From Pedococcus sp031456495 (GTDB lineage Bacteria > Actinomycetota > Actinomycetes > Actinomycetales > Dermatophilaceae): a DNA stretch of 64,000 nt. Positions within the stretch are counted from its first letter, which is position 1; each line of letters starts with the position of its first letter. Below are positions 42,069-49,644 of this stretch, piece by piece. Location: contig NZ_JAVDUW010000002.1 in the NCBI RefSeq assembly GCF_031456495.1, forward strand, positions 558,001 through 622,000, read 5' to 3'. The position numbers and the translations under genes were made by a program. The notes under the pieces are model-generated. The model saw only the letters and a program-made list of their open reading frames with translations. It ran no database searches and was not told the origin of the DNA.

Positions 42069-42634
42069 GACTCGCTCCCCGTCTGCGCCTCGGCGAAGGA
42101 GGGGCGTATGCCCCCGCGGTCGAGGACCGCCCGGTGCTGCTCGCGGTCGGCATCGGAGAAGCGGTCCCGGATCTTGCGGGCCGGGACACCTCCCCAGATC
42201 TCGTACTCCGGGATGTCCTTGGTCACGACGGACCCAGCGGCCACGATCGCTCCCTCGCCGATGGTCACGCCGCGCATGACGATGGTGCCGTAGCCCAGCC
42301 ACGCGTCCCGGCCGATGACGGTCCGGGTCTGGCGGGGCCGGCCGGTGAACTGGATCGGCGTGCCCACACGGTCGGACACGTGGTCGTCGCCGACGACGGC
42401 GACCCGCGGCGCGAACATGGTGTAGGCGCCGATCTCGGTCATCGCGCCGATCCAGCACTCGTTGCCGACGAAGACGTACTCGTGCGCGACCAGGTCGCGG
42501 GAGACGTTGCTCGTGGGGTGGATCGAGGCCGTCGGGTGGACGCCGCTCAGCCCCTTGCGCGCGATCACTCCTCGGTTCCGAGCCTGCCGCAGCGCGCGGT
42601 AGAGGGGCCCGGACCGGGAGAGCCGCCTGCTCAT
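42065..42634 (-). CDS. left-handed beta-helix acyltransferase (hexapeptide repeat)
   Basis: 189 residues. Hexapeptide repeats from about residue 60 (TEIGAYTMFAPRVAVVGDD; TVIGRDAWLGYGTIVMRGVTIGEGAIVAAGSVVTKDIPEYEIWGG-type sequence), with the catalytic-type His in GDDHVSDR. Trimeric CoA-dependent O- or N-acetyltransferases of this kind decorate sugars. It could supply the acetyl step on the 4-amino sugar, or O-acetylate the polymer. Four-base overlaps on both sides. Confidence 0.85.
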   Translation of the reverse strand: MSRRLSRSGPLYRALRQARNRGVIARKGLSGVHPTASIHPTSNVSRDLVAHEYVFVGNECWIGAMTEIGAYTMFAPRVAVVGDDHVSDRVGTPIQFTGRPRQTRTVIGRDAWLGYGTIVMRGVTIGEGAIVAAGSVVTKDIPEYEIWGGVPARKIRDRFSDADREQHRAVLDRGGIRPSFAEAQTGSES

Positions 42635-43746
42635 CGCCGGATCCCTGCCCAGGCGTGGTGGCGACGGTGCGTGGAGAGGATGAACCGCACGGCGCGCTCG
42701 GAGCAGTTGTCGATCGCGTAGTCGGTCGGCACGTGCTGGCCGGCACTGCCGTCACGGACGACGACCTCGATGCCCTCGACGACGTTCTGCGGGTCCAGGC
42801 CGGTCATGATGATGGAACCGGTGTCGAGGGCCTCGGGCCGCTCGATGGAGTCGCGCAGGGTCACTGCAGGGAAGCCGAGGACCGAGGACTCCTCGCTGAT
42901 CGTGCCGCTGTCGGACAGCACGCACAGGGCGTCCTGCTGCAGCCGGACGTAGTCGATGAAGCCGAGCGGCTTGTGGAAGCGGATGCCCTCGGGGAGCTCT
43001 CGCCCGAGCTGCTCGAGCCGCTTGTGCGTGCGCGGGTGCGTCGAGACGAGGACGGGGACCTCGAACCGCTCGTGGGCCGCGACCAGGCAGTCGAGCAGCT
43101 GGTACAGCCGCTCCGGCCGGTCGACGTTCTCCTCACGGTGTGCCGACACGAGCAGGTACTGCTGCGGCGACAGCCCCAGCGTGTCGAGCACCGTGCTGGC
43201 GGCGAACTGGTCGAGGTGGTGCAGCAGCACCTCCTTCATCGGCGAACCCGTCAGCAGGATCCGACGCGGGTGCAGGCCCTCGGCGAGCAGGTTGCGTCGC
43301 GCGTGCTCGGTGTAGACGAGGTTGAAGTCGGCCACGTGGTCGACGAGGCGGCGGTTCGTCTCCTCCGGGACGTTCTCGTCGAAGCAGCGGTTGCCGGCCT
43401 CCATGTGGTACACGGGAATCCGCATCCGCTTGGCCATGACGGCCGCGATGCAGCTGTTCGTGTCGCCCAGGACGAGGACGGCGTCCGGCTGTTCCGCCAG
43501 CAGGACCTCCTCGGCCTTGATGAGCGTCTCGCCCAGGACGCGGCCGAGGCTGCTCGTGTCGACCTCGAGGAAGTGGTCGGGCTTCCGGATGCCCAGCTCG
43601 TCGAAGAAGATGCCGTTGAGCTCGTAGTCGTAGTTCTGCCCGGTGTGGACGAGCACGTGGTCGACGGTCTCGTCGAGACGGGACATCACCCGGGACAGCC
43701 GGATGATCTCCGGTCGCGTCCCGACGATGGTCATCACCTTGGTCAT
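42631..43746 (-). CDS. capG: UDP-sugar 2-epimerase, probably CapG/FnlC (UDP-L-FucNAc formation)
   Basis: 371 residues of the non-hydrolysing UDP-GlcNAc 2-epimerase family: IVGTRPEIIRLSRVM, LVLGDTNSCIAA, HMEAGNRCFDENVPEETNRR, SAHREENVD and LSDSGTISEESSVLGFP. RCFDENVPEETNR is the variant typical of CapG/WbjD-type epimerases rather than WecB (RTGD). With the CapE and CapF homologues encoded nearby it completes the UDP-N-acetyl-L-fucosamine pathway. ATG 43746 overlaps the preceding stop. Confidence 0.85.
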   Translation of the reverse strand: MTKVMTIVGTRPEIIRLSRVMSRLDETVDHVLVHTGQNYDYELNGIFFDELGIRKPDHFLEVDTSSLGRVLGETLIKAEEVLLAEQPDAVLVLGDTNSCIAAVMAKRMRIPVYHMEAGNRCFDENVPEETNRRLVDHVADFNLVYTEHARRNLLAEGLHPRRILLTGSPMKEVLLHHLDQFAASTVLDTLGLSPQQYLLVSAHREENVDRPERLYQLLDCLVAAHERFEVPVLVSTHPRTHKRLEQLGRELPEGIRFHKPLGFIDYVRLQQDALCVLSDSGTISEESSVLGFPAVTLRDSIERPEALDTGSIIMTGLDPQNVVEGIEVVVRDGSAGQHVPTDYAIDNCSERAVRFILSTHRRHHAWAGIRR

Positions 43747-44363
43747 GGGGTTGGGTCCAGCCTCTTCTCGTAGCGGTTCATGCGGCGCCCCTGGGCCGTG
43801 GCGAAGGTGTCTGCCAGGTGCCAGCCGCGGGCGCGGTAGAACGCGTTGACTGCGTCGTTGCCGTCGGCGTCGGTGGTCAGGTACGCGGCGCTCGCACCCT
43901 GTTGCGCGGCGCGTGCCTCCCACGCGGCGAGGAGGTCGCGGCCCACGCCCTGTCCCTGGAGCCCCGGGTCGACGCAGACCGAGCTCAGCAGGGCGCCCTC
44001 CACCCGGCTCCCGGCTTCGCCGCGGTACCGCACGGCGTTGAGCAGCCGGGGAGCGGCGGCCGGCCGGCGGAGCACGGCAGCGGCGGAGGCCAGGGCGAAC
44101 CCGAGCCACCGTCGGCGCAGCAGGCGAAGGAAGAAGCCGGAGGGCTCCGTGGTGCCGACGACCGCTCCGACAGGCGCACCGTCAGCTGACCGCGCGACGA
44201 CGGTCACGGCCGTCGGGTCGGACAGGAACCCCCGGTAGAACTGCACCAGGAAGCGCTCGCCCAGGCTGCTGAGGAAGAAGGTGGGGAAGGCGCGCTTGTG
44301 CAGGGCCGCGATGGCCTCGACGTCGGAGGCCCCCAGCGGGGCGATCGTGTGCTGAGCGGTCAC
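43743..44363 (-). CDS. GNAT family N-acetyltransferase
   Basis: 206 residues. Acetyl-CoA binding motif A is clear in SSVCVDPGLQGQGVGRDLLAAWEARA, with DADGNDAVNAFYRARGW after it. The N-terminus (LHKRAFPTFFLSSLGERFLVQFY) matches GNATs found in polysaccharide clusters. In this locus it may acetylate a 4-amino sugar nucleotide. GTG 44363 overlaps the glycosyltransferase stop. Confidence 0.82.
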   Translation of the reverse strand: MTAQHTIAPLGASDVEAIAALHKRAFPTFFLSSLGERFLVQFYRGFLSDPTAVTVVARSADGAPVGAVVGTTEPSGFFLRLLRRRWLGFALASAAAVLRRPAAAPRLLNAVRYRGEAGSRVEGALLSSVCVDPGLQGQGVGRDLLAAWEARAAQQGASAAYLTTDADGNDAVNAFYRARGWHLADTFATAQGRRMNRYEKRLDPTP

Positions 44364-45598
44364 GGGCGGGACCCCGCGGCGTCCAGGAGCAGCCCCTCGA
44401 TGCGGCGGACACCCTCGTCCACGGAGAAGGTGTGCTCGTAGTAGGAGCGGGCCTTGGCGCCGAGCTCCCGCAGGCCGTCCCGCCCCGGACGGCACGCGGC
44501 CTCGATGGTGGCGGCGATGGCGGCCGGTGCCAGGTCCTCCGTGACGAAGGCGGCGCCGGAGTCGCGGGCCACGTCGGCGACGTCACCCGTGGCCGCGACG
44601 AGCAGGGGCTTGCCGGCGGCCAGGTTGGCCTGGGTCTTGCTGGGCATGGTCACGCTGCTGAGGGGGTGCGGTCGCAGGCCGATGTAGGCCAGGTCGGCCG
44701 CAGCCGTCAGGGCCGTCATCCGCTCCGACGGGACTCGGCCCAGAAAGCGCAGGTTGGTGAGGGACAGCTCGTCCGCGCGACGCCGCAGCGACTCCTCGGC
44801 GGTGCCCGACCCGGCGACGAGGCACACGAACCGGGGGTCGCGCACCAGCGCACAGGCCTCCACGAGCGACTCCAGCCCCTGCGCCTCCCCGAGCGCACCG
44901 GCATACAGGAGCACGACCTGGTCCGCATCCACGCCGAGCTCCGGCCGCAGGCTGTCGGGTGCCGGGCGGAAGAGCGACTCGTCGGCCCACATGGGGACGT
45001 AGGCGAGCTTGTCCCGCGGCACCCCGCGGTCCTGCAGCACCGAGCCGACCCCGGGGGAGATGTACGCGACGGAGGCGGCCGTGCGGTACATCCGGTTGCA
45101 CCACGCGTGCAGGACTCGCTGGGCCAGCCCACCGGCGGCGTCGTCGCGCCCGAAGCCCCCGGCCAGCACGGTGTCGGGCCACAGGTCGAGGACGTGGACG
45201 ACGCTGGGGACGCGGTGCAGGAGCTGGTTGGTCCACATGGGCCACGCCGTCGTGATGGGGGAGTAGTTCACCCAGACCGCGTCGACCTGGCGCAGCGCGC
45301 CGACGCCGAGCGTCGCGGCACTCAGCCCGAAGGAGGCGTAGTTGGCGAAGCGGCGGACAGCAGAGGCGTCGTGGCTGGCATAGAGCGCGGTGCGCCGGAT
45401 GTCGACGCCGTCCCGGTGCTCGTCCGTGCGGGGACGGACACGGTAGCCGTCGGCGATGGTGCCGCTGGGGTAGTTGGGGAAGCCGGTGAGGACCTGGACC
45501 TCGTGCCCACGGGCGACCAGCCCCCGCGCCAGCACTCCCGGAAGTGCAGCAGGACCCGGCTCGGGGTCGAACCACTGGGTGAGCAGGCCGATCCGCAT
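44360..45598 (-). CDS. glycosyltransferase family 4, WbuB-like
   Basis: 412 residues. The start MRIGLLTQWFDPEPGP and the segments GHEVQVLTGFPNYPSG, LDLWPDTVLAGGF and AGALGEAQGLESLVEAC match the WbuB/WbaZ-like group; WbuB of E. coli O26 is a proposed L-FucNAc transferase, which fits the local UDP-L-FucNAc genes. GGGAGGAAG precedes ATG 45598. It is the first gene of the minus-strand run down to 39500, divergent from the aminotransferase. Confidence 0.82.
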   Translation of the reverse strand: MRIGLLTQWFDPEPGPAALPGVLARGLVARGHEVQVLTGFPNYPSGTIADGYRVRPRTDEHRDGVDIRRTALYASHDASAVRRFANYASFGLSAATLGVGALRQVDAVWVNYSPITTAWPMWTNQLLHRVPSVVHVLDLWPDTVLAGGFGRDDAAGGLAQRVLHAWCNRMYRTAASVAYISPGVGSVLQDRGVPRDKLAYVPMWADESLFRPAPDSLRPELGVDADQVVLLYAGALGEAQGLESLVEACALVRDPRFVCLVAGSGTAEESLRRRADELSLTNLRFLGRVPSERMTALTAAADLAYIGLRPHPLSSVTMPSKTQANLAAGKPLLVAATGDVADVARDSGAAFVTEDLAPAAIAATIEAACRPGRDGLRELGAKARSYYEHTFSVDEGVRRIEGLLLDAAGSRP

Positions 45599-45706
45599 CT
45601 GCGAACTTCCTCCCACACCACCCGCTCGACGCTGGGCGCAACTTGCCCGGTTTCGACCCACACTCTACAAGGGGCAGGTATGCGCCCCGACCACCGACGC
45701 ACCGGG

Positions 45707-45712
45707 CACAAT
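45707..45712 (+). promoter_or_regulatory. -10 element for a leaderless aminotransferase-PGT operon
   Basis: CACAAT ends seven bases before GTG 45720, the same arrangement as before ogt. It argues for GTG 45720 over ATG 45711, which overlaps the element. Confidence 0.45.
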
Positions 45713-45719
45713 GGGGCGC

Positions 45720-46880
45720 GTGACCGCCTCTGACGACTTCATCCCCTTCGCCCTTCCCGACATCGGTGACGCGGAGATCGACGCGGTCGTGGAGTCGATG
45801 CGCTCCGGGTGGCTCACGACCGGCCCGCGGGCCGCGGCCTTCGAGCGTGAGTTCGCCGACTACCTCGGCGGAGGGGTCACCGCTGTCGCCCTCAACTCCG
45901 CGACCGCGGGTCTGCACCTGGCGCTCGAGGCCCTGGGCATCGGCCCCGGCGACGAGGTGCTGGTGCCGACGTGGACGTTCACCGCGACCGCGGAGGTCGT
46001 GCGCTACCTGGGGGCCGACCCGGTCGTCGTTGACGTCGACCCGCAGACCCTGAACATGGACCTCGCCGCGGCCGAGGCGGCCGTCACGCCGCGCACCAGG
46101 GCGATCATGCCGGTGCACTTCGCCGGGCTGCCCGTCCCGACCACGGCGATACAGGAGCTGGCCCGGCGCCACGGGCTCCGGGTGGTGGAGGACGCGGCCC
46201 ACGCCCTGCCCGCACGCTCCGAGGGCGTCACGGTGGGGACGTCGACCAGCGAGGCGACGGTGTTCAGCTTCTACGCCACGAAGACCATGACGACCGGGGA
46301 GGGCGGCATGGTCGTCACCCGGGACGAGGACCTCGCCGCGCGCATCCGCACCATGCGCCTGCACGGCATCAGCCGCGACATCTTCGACCGATACCGCAGC
46401 ACGCTCCCGTCGTGGCACTACGAGGTGGTCGCCCCCGGTTTCAAGTACAACCTCACCGACCCCGCGGCGGCCATGGGCCGCGTCCAGCTGGGCCGGTCTG
46501 ACGCCATGGGGGCGCGCCGCGCCGACATCGCGGGGCGCTACGCCGACGCCTTCGACGGTCTGCCCGTGGAGCTGCCCGCCGAGGCGTCCGAGGGCGACCT
46601 GCACGCGTGGCACCTGTTCGTGCTCCGGCTCACGCAGGACGCCCCGGTCGACCGGGACGAGTTCGTCAGCCGCATGGCCCAGGAGGGCGTCGGCTGCAGT
46701 GTGCACTTCATCCCGCTGCACATGCAGCCGTACTGGCGCGACCGCTACGACCTGCGTCCGGAGCAGTTCCCGGTCGCGACCGAGGCGTTCAGCCGCGTCG
46801 TGAGCCTGCCCATCTTCTCGAGCATGACCGACGAGCAGGTGGAGCGCGTCGCGCAGACCGTGCGCAAGGTGCTGGTGTGA
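45720..46880 (+). CDS. PLP-dependent sugar aminotransferase (DegT/DnrJ/EryC1)
   Basis: 386 residues. Converts a UDP- or dTDP-4-keto-6-deoxy sugar to the 4-amino sugar. PLP lysine in FSFYATKTMTTGEGGM; also MRSGWLTTGPRA, NSATAGLHLALEALGI, and VHFAGLP and EDAAHALPA. Start at GTG 45720 by the -10 spacing; ATG 45711 would add three residues. Coupled to the phosphoglycosyl transferase (GTGA). Together with the membrane 4,6-dehydratase at 49645 it resembles the PglF-PglE-PglC route. Confidence 0.88.
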   Translation: MTASDDFIPFALPDIGDAEIDAVVESMRSGWLTTGPRAAAFEREFADYLGGGVTAVALNSATAGLHLALEALGIGPGDEVLVPTWTFTATAEVVRYLGADPVVVDVDPQTLNMDLAAAEAAVTPRTRAIMPVHFAGLPVPTTAIQELARRHGLRVVEDAAHALPARSEGVTVGTSTSEATVFSFYATKTMTTGEGGMVVTRDEDLAARIRTMRLHGISRDIFDRYRSTLPSWHYEVVAPGFKYNLTDPAAAMGRVQLGRSDAMGARRADIAGRYADAFDGLPVELPAEASEGDLHAWHLFVLRLTQDAPVDRDEFVSRMAQEGVGCSVHFIPLHMQPYWRDRYDLRPEQFPVATEAFSRVVSLPIFSSMTDEQVERVAQTVRKVLV

Positions 46881-47464
46881 AGCGCGCCTTCGACGTCGCG
46901 GTGGCGGGACTGGTCCTGTTGCTGCTCTGGCCGGTCATGGTGCTCCTCGCCGTCCTGATCCGTGCCACGAGCCCCGGTCCTGCGTTCTTCCGCCAGGAGC
47001 GCGTGGGCCTGCACGGCGAGCTGTTCCGCATCCACAAGTTCCGCACGCTGCGGACCGGCCCCGCGGGGACGATGATCAGCCCCACCGGAGACCCCCGCAT
47101 CACGCGGGTGGGCGCCGTCCTGCGGCGCACGAAGCTCGACGAGCTGCCCCAGCTGCTCGACGTGCTCGCGGGGACGATGAGCCTCGTCGGGCCCCGCCCA
47201 GAGGTCCCCGCGTATGCCGCCCTGTGGCCGGCCGAGTACCGCGACGTCATCCTCTCGGTGCGGCCCGGCATCACCGACCCGGCCAGCGTCGCCTTCCGCG
47301 ACGAGCCCGAGCGGCTCGCCGCCGTTGCGGACCCCGAAGCCTACTACGTCTCCGTCCTGCTGCCGGAGAAGGCCCGCATGTATGCCGAGTACGTCCGTGG
47401 GCAGAGCTTCCTCGGCGACCTCGTGGTGCTGGGACGGACGGCGCGCGCCGTCGCCGTCGGCTAG
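46877..47464 (+). CDS. undecaprenyl-phosphate sugar phosphotransferase (PglC/WcaJ-type initiating enzyme)
   Basis: 195 residues, the minimal monotopic phosphoglycosyl transferase. An N-terminal re-entrant hydrophobic helix (residues 3-28) is followed by SPGPAFFRQERVGLHG, IHKFRTL and the catalytic Asp-Glu dyad in RRTKLDELPQLLDVL, then MSLVGPRPEVP. It starts assembly by moving a sugar-1-phosphate to undecaprenyl phosphate; the aminotransferase upstream suggests a 4-amino-6-deoxy (bacillosamine-like) sugar. Its TAG stop interleaves with that of capF on the other strand. Confidence 0.9.
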   Translation: MKRAFDVAVAGLVLLLLWPVMVLLAVLIRATSPGPAFFRQERVGLHGELFRIHKFRTLRTGPAGTMISPTGDPRITRVGAVLRRTKLDELPQLLDVLAGTMSLVGPRPEVPAYAALWPAEYRDVILSVRPGITDPASVAFRDEPERLAAVADPEAYYVSVLLPEKARMYAEYVRGQSFLGDLVVLGRTARAVAVG

Positions 47465-48570
47465 GCCTCCGCCGGCACCGCGCCGACGGGCTCCCAGAAC
47501 GTGTCGGGGTGCTCCGGGTCGAACAGCGAGTGGGTCCAGAACAGGGTCGTCAGCTCGGTGCCGCCGGTGTTGGTGATGTTGTGCACCCACATGGTCGGCA
47601 TGTCCACCACCGCCGGGTTGTCGCCGCTGACGTCGAACGACACGACCTCGTCCGTGCACACCCGGCGCAGGGAGATGCGCGCCCGGCCGCTGAGGACGAC
47701 GAAGCGCTCGACCTTCCCGAGGTGGAAATGCTCGCCGCGCGTGATGCCGGGCTTCGTCGTCGAGACGAAGGTCTGCCCCTGCCCGCCGTGCGCCCGGACG
47801 GTCTCCACGAGGCGTCCTCGGTCGTCCGAGTGCGCCGTGAGGGCAATGGGGTAGTGCCCGGGGAAGAGCGCGGCGCGGTAGGTGTTGAACAGGTCAACCC
47901 GCAGGGCGGTGTCGAGCGCGGGGATGTCACCGGTGGCATACAGGCCGTGGAACTCGCGCAGCAGCTCCCAGACCTCGAGGACGCTGGTGGGCGTGCCCTG
48001 GGGCTGCATCCGGCCAGGGGGCGCGGTGAGGCCCTCGAGCAGGGACTCTGCGGCCCGCTGGGCGTGCAGGAGGTCGACCGGCCGGTCCTGGATGGACGGC
48101 TCGTTGCCGTCGATGGCGGCCTGGACGAAGGTCGCGACGAACGAGTTGTAGGACGGGCGGCCGTGCTCGCCGAAGAGGTTGGGCAGCATCACGTCGACGA
48201 ACGTGCTGCCGGTGTCGGCACAGGCCGCGGCCAGGACCTCGGCTGCCTGCTGCTTGCCGCTGCCGTACGGCGTGCCGTTGCCGCTCTGGATCGAGTTGGC
48301 GTTGACGACCTGCACGGGTCGGCCGGCTCCGCGGAGGGCGGTGGCCAGATCCTCGGCGAGTCGGACGTTGCCCAGCCGGACCTGCTCCGGGTCGTCCGCG
48401 CGGTTGACGCCGGCGATGTGGACCACGGCGTCGGCGGAACGCACCTGGTCCGCCAGCGAGCCCCAGCTCTCCCGCGTCACCGGGAGGATTTCGTGGTCGG
48501 TGAGGGCGCGCAGCCGGGCCAGGGTGTGCCAGCCGAGGAACCCGCCGGCGCCCGTGACCAGGACCTTCAC
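47461..48570 (-). CDS. capF: CapF-like bifunctional UDP-sugar epimerase/reductase
   Basis: 369 residues in two domains. The N-terminal SDR (VTGAGGFLGWHTL; YGSGKQQAAE as YxxxK) is followed from about residue 245 by a cupin (GITRGEHFHLGKVERFVVLSG; PTMWVHNITNTG). CapF of Staphylococcus has this SDR-cupin build; the cupin epimerises C3 and the SDR reduces C4 in UDP-L-FucNAc synthesis. ATG 48570 overlaps capE. Confidence 0.9.
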   Translation of the reverse strand: MKVLVTGAGGFLGWHTLARLRALTDHEILPVTRESWGSLADQVRSADAVVHIAGVNRADDPEQVRLGNVRLAEDLATALRGAGRPVQVVNANSIQSGNGTPYGSGKQQAAEVLAAACADTGSTFVDVMLPNLFGEHGRPSYNSFVATFVQAAIDGNEPSIQDRPVDLLHAQRAAESLLEGLTAPPGRMQPQGTPTSVLEVWELLREFHGLYATGDIPALDTALRVDLFNTYRAALFPGHYPIALTAHSDDRGRLVETVRAHGGQGQTFVSTTKPGITRGEHFHLGKVERFVVLSGRARISLRRVCTDEVVSFDVSGDNPAVVDMPTMWVHNITNTGGTELTTLFWTHSLFDPEHPDTFWEPVGAVPAEA

Positions 48571-49595
48571 GAGCGGACCCCGGCGAGCAGGGTCTGGATC
48601 TCGGGCAGCTTGAGCAGCAGCTGCTTGGTCTGCTCGACGTCCATCCGGTCGGTGTTCTCCGAGGTGTAGTCCTCGACGGCCACGGCGTCGCGCTCGCCCT
48701 CCTCGAAGTACAGCTCGTACTCGAGCGAGCGCGCGTCCAGCGGGACGCGGTAGTAGTCGCCCTGGTCGCTGGACTTCAGCATCTCCTCGCGGCTGAGGAG
48801 CGTCTCGTGCAGCTTCTCGCCGTGCCGCGTGCCGATGACGCGGATCTCCGGGTCGTCGACGCCCAGCAGCGACGCCACGGCGCGCGCGAGCACGTCGACC
48901 GTCGACGCGGGGGCCTTGCGGACGAACAGGTCACCAGGCTCCGCGTGGGTGAACGCGTGCTCCACCAGGTCGACCGACTCCTGCAGCGACATGAGGAAGC
49001 GGGTCATGCTCCGCTCGGTCACCGTCAGCGGCTTGCCCTGCTGGATCTGCTGCACGAAAAGGGGGATGACCGAGCCGCGGGAGTACATCACGTTGCCGTA
49101 CCGGGTCACCGAGACCGTGGTCTTGGAGTGCGGGTTGTTCCGGGCGAACGCCTGCGCCGTCTTCTCCATGAGCGCCTTGCTCATGCCCATGGCGTTGACC
49201 GGGTAGACCGCCTTGTCGGTGCTGAGGCACACAACCGAGCGGACGCCGACGCGAGCCGCCGCCTCGATGACGTTGTGGCTGCCCGTGACGTTGGTCTTCA
49301 CCGCCTGCTCGGGGAAGAACTCACAGGACGGCACCTGCTTGAGGGCCGCAGCGTGGAACACGAAGTCGGTGTCGACGAAGGCGGACCGGACACTGTCGTA
49401 GTCGCGGACGTCCCCGAGGAAGAAGCGGAGCCTCGAGTCCGAGAAGCGCTTGCGCATCTCGTCCTGCTTGGCCTCGTCCCGGCTGAGGATGTGGATCGTC
49501 TCCACGCCCTGGTCCAGCAGGTGTGAGGCCATGGTGGAGCCGAAGGAGCCGGTCCCGCCGGTGATGGCGACGGTGGCGCCCTGCATGCTTGTCAT
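48567..49595 (-). CDS. capE: CapE-like UDP-GlcNAc 4,6-dehydratase/5-epimerase
   Basis: 342 residues, soluble extended SDR: ITGGTGSFGSTMASHLL, FLGDVRDYDSVR, HAAALKQVPSCE, STDKAVYPVNAMGMSKALMEK with Met in place of the usual catalytic Tyr (as in FlaA1/CapE), and TRYGNVMYSRGSVIP. First enzyme of the UDP-L-FucNAc pathway. Sits 49 bases downstream of the membrane dehydratase gene. Confidence 0.9.
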   Translation of the reverse strand: MTSMQGATVAITGGTGSFGSTMASHLLDQGVETIHILSRDEAKQDEMRKRFSDSRLRFFLGDVRDYDSVRSAFVDTDFVFHAAALKQVPSCEFFPEQAVKTNVTGSHNVIEAAARVGVRSVVCLSTDKAVYPVNAMGMSKALMEKTAQAFARNNPHSKTTVSVTRYGNVMYSRGSVIPLFVQQIQQGKPLTVTERSMTRFLMSLQESVDLVEHAFTHAEPGDLFVRKAPASTVDVLARAVASLLGVDDPEIRVIGTRHGEKLHETLLSREEMLKSSDQGDYYRVPLDARSLEYELYFEEGERDAVAVEDYTSENTDRMDVEQTKQLLLKLPEIQTLLAGVRS

Positions 49596-49644
49596 TGGAT
49601 CCCGGTCCCGGTCGAGGTGGTCAGTACGTCGGCGCGGGCAGGGG

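Noticed and set aside
45711..45713. ATG start for the aminotransferase
   Set aside because: It overlaps the CACAAT -10 element; GTG 45720 matches the ogt-type leaderless spacing. The difference is only three residues and remains uncertain.
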